From NCBI GenBank assembly GCA_035537875.1, contig DATLLJ010000019.1, forward strand, positions 1-64,000: DNA of 64,000 nucleotides, given 5' to 3'. Source of the stretch: DATLLJ01 sp035537875 (GTDB taxonomy: Bacteria; Acidobacteriota; Vicinamibacteria; Vicinamibacterales; CAVVIG01). Positions 60,215 to 64,000 of the stretch are shown here, piece by piece. The notes below the pieces were generated by a model. The model saw only the letters and a program-made list of their open reading frames with translations. It ran no database searches and was not told the DNA's origin. Made by a program: the position numbers and the translations under genes. The first letter of the stretch is position 1. Each line of letters starts with the position of its first letter.

Positions 60215-60742
60215 CTACTTGATGGTCCAGAGGTAGATCATCAGCCCGTAGATCTCCTGCGACTGCTCGGCGGGCCATGCCTCGCCCATCTGAAACTGGT
60301 GCGACACGATCCTCGTGCCTGGCCTCAGTTCGGCTTTCAATTTCGGGATGAGCTGCTGGTTGACGCGGGTTCCCAGGTAGAGGGTCACCACGGTCGCCTC
60401 GGCGATGTTCGCTTGGAACAGATCCTGTTGGACGAAGTGGACCAGGGCGCCGACCCCGGCCCGGATGCGGTTGTCGTTCGCCTCGCGGATCCTCAGCGGA
60501 TCGATGTCAATGCCGACGCCGCGCGCGCCGTAGTCTCTCGCCGCTGAGATGGGGATACGACCATCGCCTGAACCCAGGTCGTATACGACGTCAGCCGATG
60601 TGACCCGAGCCAGCTTGAGCATGGCGTCCACGACGTTCTGAGGCGTGGGGGCGTAAACCGCATCAGGCTGGCGAAGAAGCTGCAGCTGCGGCGCCGACAA
60701 CGCGACGCTGCCAGCAACGAGAACCGCGGCGACGGAGTTCAT
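60215..60742 (-). CDS. Exported SAM-methyltransferase-fold protein, short form (paralogue 3)
   Basis: 175 residues. N-terminal signal MNSVAAVLVAGSVALSAPQL, then VYAPTPQNVVDAMLKLARVT, VVYDLGSGDGRIPISAARDY, GIDIDPLRIREAN and QQDLFQANIAEATVVTLYLG. It lacks the C-terminal beta tail of paralogues 1 and 2. The start overlaps the previous gene as ATGA, so it is translationally coupled to the DUF2336/HEAT-like gene. Confidence 0.85.
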   Translation of the reverse strand: MNSVAAVLVAGSVALSAPQLQLLRQPDAVYAPTPQNVVDAMLKLARVTSADVVYDLGSGDGRIPISAARDYGARGVGIDIDPLRIREANDNRIRAGVGALVHFVQQDLFQANIAEATVVTLYLGTRVNQQLIPKLKAELRPGTRIVSHQFQMGEAWPAEQSQEIYGLMIYLWTIK

Positions 60743-61518
60743 CGACTGCCGCTGCTGGCGAGGACTTTCTTCCTCGCGGCGACCCGCAGCGGCTCCGGAA
60801 CGTTCCGGTCGACGGACACGGCGGCGACGTCTCGGTCCTGCAAGCGAGCCAGCAGGTTCAACGACATGGCGAGCGGCGTCTTGGGATTGCGGGTCAAGCC
60901 GAGCACGACCGCGTAATTCTTCATCCAGGCGCGGTTGCTGCCGATGGCGCGCAGCACGTCTTCGGAGACACTGGCCATGCGGGCAAAGCCCGCGGCTTCC
61001 TGCTCGGTCACCTTCGGGCTGCTCAAGACCGCTGTCGAGATCATCTTGTTGGGGTCGCGAACGAGGATGGCCCGCATTTCCCGTGTGCCCTTGACGGCGG
61101 CCTTCAGACGCTCGGTGAAGCCCATTCTCGACAGCTTTTGAACGACGGACTCGCGATCGGGCTCAACCCGGTCATCGGGCACGTCGAACTCCGGTCCGGT
61201 GGTATCGACGAGCGGCCGCTCGTCATCGTCGCTCGCCGAGGGTCCGGGAGCCACGCCGCGAGCGGCGAAGAACTCGCGCAAATCGTGAGGAACGTCCGGC
61301 CTGGCGAGAAACGCCCGCAGGGCCTCGATCGGAATTCGTTTCAGCGTCGCGTCGGCCGCTTCCCGGATTTCCGAATCACTGTCTTCCAACAGGAGCGTCA
61401 GGATCGCCAGCTGCTCGTGCGCGCGGGGCGCGAGACCGCCCTGCGCGGCCAGCAGACGCACGTCGCGCGCGACCTCGCCTCGCCGGAAGAAGTCGAGCAG
61501 GGGAGAAGGTCCGCTCAC
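60739..61518 (-). CDS. DUF2336/HEAT-like protein of unknown function
   Basis: 259 residues, cytoplasmic, mostly helical. The N-terminal ~110 residues look like HEAT-type helical pairs (LTLLLEDSDSEIREAADATL and LARPDVPHDLREFFAARGV). A charged linker follows, then a second helical domain (VLGLTRNPKTPLAMSLNLLA and VSVDRNVPEPLRVAARKKVL). The K/R-NPKTP-x-x-h-S-L-x-L-L-x-R-L pattern is common in uncharacterised delta-proteobacterial and acidobacterial proteins. The start overlaps the RodZ-like gene by ATGA. Function unknown. Confidence 0.7.
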   Translation of the reverse strand: MSGPSPLLDFFRRGEVARDVRLLAAQGGLAPRAHEQLAILTLLLEDSDSEIREAADATLKRIPIEALRAFLARPDVPHDLREFFAARGVAPGPSASDDDERPLVDTTGPEFDVPDDRVEPDRESVVQKLSRMGFTERLKAAVKGTREMRAILVRDPNKMISTAVLSSPKVTEQEAAGFARMASVSEDVLRAIGSNRAWMKNYAVVLGLTRNPKTPLAMSLNLLARLQDRDVAAVSVDRNVPEPLRVAARKKVLASSGSR

Positions 61519-62297
61519 GGGGTGACGAGGAAGTCGCGGAAGTTCGACAGATCCAGCCGTGCCCGCACGACCTGCCCGGATCCGCCCAGGCGTCTGAGCG
61601 GCGCCCCGTTGACGGTCATCGCGAGCCCGGCCGCGTTGCCGGCCGTCAGAAGGAGCTCGCGCCGGACCTCGAGGGTTTCCTGCTCGCCGCGCCGCATCAG
61701 ACGTTCAATCGCGCGGTCGCCGTCGACCGATGCCGCTACCCAACAATCGTTCACGGCCGCGATGGTCACGGTCAGACGATCGACGGGGAGGGGACCCGAG
61801 GTGGCTTCGGGCGCCGGAACGTCGGAACCCTGTTGCGTCACCTCATGCGAAGCTCCAGCGAGCAAGACGGCTTCCGGGACATGGGTGGAAGCGGGCCGGC
61901 CGGTGCTGCTGAAATACAAGATCGCGACGATCAGCGGCAGGCTCATCGCGATCAGCCGGACGAAGGTCGCGGCCGTCAGGCGCTCGCTTTCGACCGCGTC
62001 GTGGTCCTCGGGCTGCAGCAAAGCCGGGTGTGCCGGAGCGGCTGACCCGGTCGGCTGCTGCTCGAGGAATTCCTGGACCGTCTCATCCGGATCGAGGCCA
62101 ACTTCGACGGCATACGACCGCACGAAGGCGCGGCTGAAGATGCCGCCCGGCAGACGCGAGAAGTCATTGCGCTCGAGTGCCTCCAGCGCGCTCACGCCGA
62201 TCTTCGTGGCACTCGAAATCTGCCGCAGGGAGACGCCGCGATGCTCCCGCGCCTGTTTCAATCTGCGTCCAAAATCGTCCGACGGTTGATCCCTCAT
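61515..62297 (-). CDS. RodZ-like HTH membrane protein
   Basis: 260 residues. The N-terminal HTH_25 domain (LKQAREHRGVSLRQISSATK, then ALERNDFSRLPGGIFSRAFV and SYAVEVGLDPDETV) is that of RodZ. One transmembrane helix follows (RLIAMSLPLIVAILYF, ~113-130). The C-terminal DUF4115 domain contains TVTIAAVNDCWVAASVDGDR. RodZ links MreB to the envelope and helps hold rod shape. No mreB lies in the window, so it is called RodZ-like. Confidence 0.87.
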   Translation of the reverse strand: MRDQPSDDFGRRLKQAREHRGVSLRQISSATKIGVSALEALERNDFSRLPGGIFSRAFVRSYAVEVGLDPDETVQEFLEQQPTGSAAPAHPALLQPEDHDAVESERLTAATFVRLIAMSLPLIVAILYFSSTGRPASTHVPEAVLLAGASHEVTQQGSDVPAPEATSGPLPVDRLTVTIAAVNDCWVAASVDGDRAIERLMRRGEQETLEVRRELLLTAGNAAGLAMTVNGAPLRRLGGSGQVVRARLDLSNFRDFLVTP

Positions 62298-62317
62298 GGC
62301 CCTTCGTTCGCTTCATG

Positions 62318-62959
62318 TTAGGAAGCCGCTTCGTGCGTGTCAAACCAGTCGATGAACAGCCCGATACCGGCAACCCCTGCAGCCCCGGTCGCCGCGACGG
62401 CGTCCAGCCCGTCGGCCGTGAGGCCCCCGATGGCCAGCACCGGAACGGTCGCCGCCTGCACGATTTCGGCGAGACCGCGCAACCCGATCGTGGGAATCGT
62501 CGGCTTGGAGGGCGTCGGGTACACGGTCCCGGCGATCAGGTAGTCCACGGGACCCGCCTGAGCCGCCTCGGCCGCGCTGTGCACCGAGCGGCCAATCAGA
62601 AATCCGGGCGGCACAATCGAGCGAACCCGACCAGCGGGCACCGAATCGTGCCGCAGATGGACCCCCTGGGCGCCGCACGCGAGAGCGACGTCCAGCCGGT
62701 CGTTGACCACGACGCGTGTTCCCGAACCCGCGCAGACGAGAAGCAGGTCCGTCACCAGGGCAGCCAGTGGCGCGGCCTCCAGATCGCGCTCGCGCACCTG
62801 GATGAGGTCGACGCGTGAGGCCGCGGCCCAGCGAGCCTGATCGAGGAGGCGTCGCCGGGCGACGTCGAACGGCGCTTCAGGGGTGAGCCGACGTCGATCG
62901 GTCACCAGGCACAACACAACGGAAGCGGCCTCGACATATTCATTCCGCGCCGCTGTCAC
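62318..62959 (-). CDS. thiE: Thiamine phosphate synthase
   Basis: 213 residues. TIM-barrel ThiE motifs: CLVTDRRRLTPE at the start, DLIQVRERDLEAAPLAALV, VVVNDRLDVALACGAQGVHL, IGRSVHSAAEAAQ, DYLIAGTVYPTPSKP and VLAIGGLTADGLDAV. It couples HMP-pyrophosphate and thiazole phosphate. No other thiamine genes are adjacent; as the product is read through a small membrane-protein gene it overlaps by 20 nt, it is probably cotranscribed with rnhB. A TenI-like role is possible. Confidence 0.9.
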   Translation of the reverse strand: MTAARNEYVEAASVVLCLVTDRRRLTPEAPFDVARRRLLDQARWAAASRVDLIQVRERDLEAAPLAALVTDLLLVCAGSGTRVVVNDRLDVALACGAQGVHLRHDSVPAGRVRSIVPPGFLIGRSVHSAAEAAQAGPVDYLIAGTVYPTPSKPTIPTIGLRGLAEIVQAATVPVLAIGGLTADGLDAVAATGAAGVAGIGLFIDWFDTHEAAS

Positions 62960-63293
62960 GCGGTCGGCGATCGCGGGTCGTGATCACGAGCGCGAGCTCA
63001 GCCACCCCGATCACGAGATTGACCACCCCGAGCCCCGTCACGCCGCCGCGAACGAAGTTGTTGGTCACAATCGAGCGGACCGGCGGCAGCGTCACGGCGA
63101 AGTAGTTGTGGTCCCAGAACTCGGACCACGGCAGGATGACGAGCAGCAGGCCGACCTCGAGAAAGAATGCGACCCAGGACAGGCGGCGAATCAGATTCGT
63201 ATCCTCGTCCGATCGATCCTGCTCGTGCGGCGGGAAGACTCTGTGAACCTGTCCAATCGACCGACGACAGCCACCATCAGTCAATCGTATCAA
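62940..63293 (-). CDS. Small membrane protein of unknown function
   Basis: Up to 117 residues. TTG 63293 or 63284 are the candidate starts, both overlapping the end of rnhB. After a charged N-terminus there are two hydrophobic segments (WVAFFLEVGLLLVILPW and GLGVVNLVIGVAELALVI) around a ~30-residue loop. No family is recognised. Overlaps on both sides show it is part of the rnhB-thiE transcript. Confidence 0.65.
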   Translation of the reverse strand: MIRLTDGGCRRSIGQVHRVFPPHEQDRSDEDTNLIRRLSWVAFFLEVGLLLVILPWSEFWDHNYFAVTLPPVRSIVTNNFVRGGVTGLGVVNLVIGVAELALVITTRDRRPRDSGAE

Positions 63294-63900
63294 ACAGCGT
63301 CGCGGGGCGGAACGAGCGTCGGTGCGCGTCCGAGTAACCGAACCGCGCCACGGCGCTGAGGTGATCGGCGGTCGCGTAGCCTTTGTGGCGATCGAAGCCG
63401 TACCGCGGATCTCGACCGTGCAGATCGAGCATCAGCCGGTCGCGCGTGACCTTCGCGACGATCGATGCCGCCGCGATGGCGGAACAGCGACGATCTCCGT
63501 GCAGCACGCCGCGCTGCGCCATCGGGAGATCAGGGACCCGGAAGGCATCGACGAGCACGATGTCCGGCAGCGGGATGAGGGTCAGCACGGCGCGCTGCAT
63601 CACGCGCAGCGACGCCTGGTGGATGTTGATGCGATCGATCTCGGCCGGCTCAGCGACGGCGACGGCCCATGTAACGGCGCAATCCACGATGCGATCGAAG
63701 AGCCGTTCTCGCTCTTGGGCCGGCACCATCTTCGAGTCTGACACGCCAGGCACGTGACGCTGCGGATCGAGCACCACGGCCGCCGCGACGACGGGACCGG
63801 CGAGGCAGCCGCGCCCCACTTCGTCGACGCCGGCCACGTGCACGAACCCGACGCGCCGCAGCGAGTTCTCGAGCGTGCGCATGGCGGGGACGCGGACCAT
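63277..63900 (-). CDS. rnhB: Ribonuclease HII
   Basis: 207 residues; a second Met (MRTLENSLRR) lies six codons in. Catalytic residues: AGVDEVGRGCLAGPVVAAAV (Asp, Glu), VLVDAFRVPDLP (Asp), and the fourth in SIVAKVTRDRLM (Asp). HKGYATADHLSAVARFGYSD is typical of the C-terminus. It removes ribonucleotides and RNA primers from DNA hybrids. It lies just after rplS, a widespread gene order. Confidence 0.95.
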   Translation of the reverse strand: MVRVPAMRTLENSLRRVGFVHVAGVDEVGRGCLAGPVVAAAVVLDPQRHVPGVSDSKMVPAQERERLFDRIVDCAVTWAVAVAEPAEIDRINIHQASLRVMQRAVLTLIPLPDIVLVDAFRVPDLPMAQRGVLHGDRRCSAIAAASIVAKVTRDRLMLDLHGRDPRYGFDRHKGYATADHLSAVARFGYSDAHRRSFRPATLFDTID

Positions 63901-63929
63901 GGAAAGGCTGAACGCCCGATCGAACCCGA

Positions 63930-64000
63930 CTACTGTGCCTTCGCGCTGTCTTTCATGCGCGCCGCCTTGCCCTTGAGATCGCGCAGGTAGTACAGCTTCG
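63930..64000 (-). CDS. rplS: 50S ribosomal protein L19, C-terminal end (cut by window edge)
   Basis: The last 22 codons before a TAG at 63930-63932 read KLYYLRDLKGKAARMKDSAK plus AQ. KLYYLRxLxGKAARIKE is the conserved C-terminus of L19. The rest lies to the right of the window. Position directly upstream of rnhB supports the call. Confidence 0.88.
   Translation of the reverse strand, partial: KLYYLRDLKGKAARMKDSAKAQ

Noticed and set aside
1..64000. CRISPR arrays, insertion sequences, rRNA genes
   Set aside because: No spaced direct repeats, transposase motifs or rRNA sequence were seen on either strand.

Overview
The window is high-GC bacterial chromosome. It carries a Gram-negative envelope gene set: Wza/Wzc export, outer-membrane barrel, secretin, LolA, MurA/MurB. 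The mix of proteins (DUF5658, DUF4159, DUF2723, exported methyltransferases, an asparagine/arginine/glycine-rich zinc-ribbon fusion, many leaderless genes) suggests Acidobacteriota, perhaps a Vicinamibacteria-like soil lineage. That placement is inference from gene content, not a phylogeny. Nearly the whole window is coding, with short gaps and many 1-8 nt overlaps.

Layout. (1) 1-660: the end of an integrative element. A tyrosine integrase runs off the left edge, with an 11-bp tandem repeat upstream of it and the 3' half of a tRNA-Ala(CGC) gene, which is the likely attachment site. (2) 706-5259: chromosomal accessory genes, namely a coiled-coil protein, a small secreted CarboxypepD_reg-like protein, a secreted protein with five ~97-aa repeats, and a DUF5658 protein. 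(3) 23737 down to 5273, minus strand: one 18.5-kb, 14-gene exopolysaccharide/O-antigen operon. It reads outer-membrane barrel, Wza, tyrosine kinase Wzc, flippase, GT4, polymerase, GT4, methyltransferase, SDR, GT4-phosphoglycosyltransferase fusion, then a PglD/PglE/PglF-like diacetylbacillosamine-type sugar module and an O-antigen-ligase-like protein. (4) 24003-25086: a protein with EF-hand-like repeats and a DUF4177 protein. (5) 25280-29930: a complete livKHMGF ABC importer. (6) 29934-36577: an exported methyltransferase, two tandem FAD oxidoreductases and an M1 aminopeptidase.

(7) 36658-44003, plus strand: DUF4159, a cysteine-less rhodanese, a PolX-like protein with a damaged polymerase site but an intact PHP domain, a DUF2723 membrane protein, LolA and a lipoprotein secretin with TPRs. 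(8) 51358 down to 44014, minus: a peptidoglycan recycling/synthesis operon, nagZ-ldcA-mpl-pxpB-pxpC-murB-murA. MurA has Asp in place of the fosfomycin-target Cys, and two 5-oxoprolinase subunits sit inside the operon. (9) 51427-57943, plus: GHMP kinase, canonical PolX, an 84-aa protein, two radical SAM enzymes and an unknown protein. (10) 64000 down to 57962, minus: rplS end, rnhB, a small membrane protein, thiE, a RodZ-like protein, a DUF2336/HEAT-like protein, two more exported methyltransferase paralogues and a receiver-PilZ protein.

The most unusual items are the three signal-peptide methyltransferases, the pair of PolX proteins, the epimerase-zinc-ribbon and GT4-PGT fusions, the recycling operon with 5-oxoprolinase genes, and the radical SAM cassette. 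All functional assignments come from reading motifs; no database search was run.
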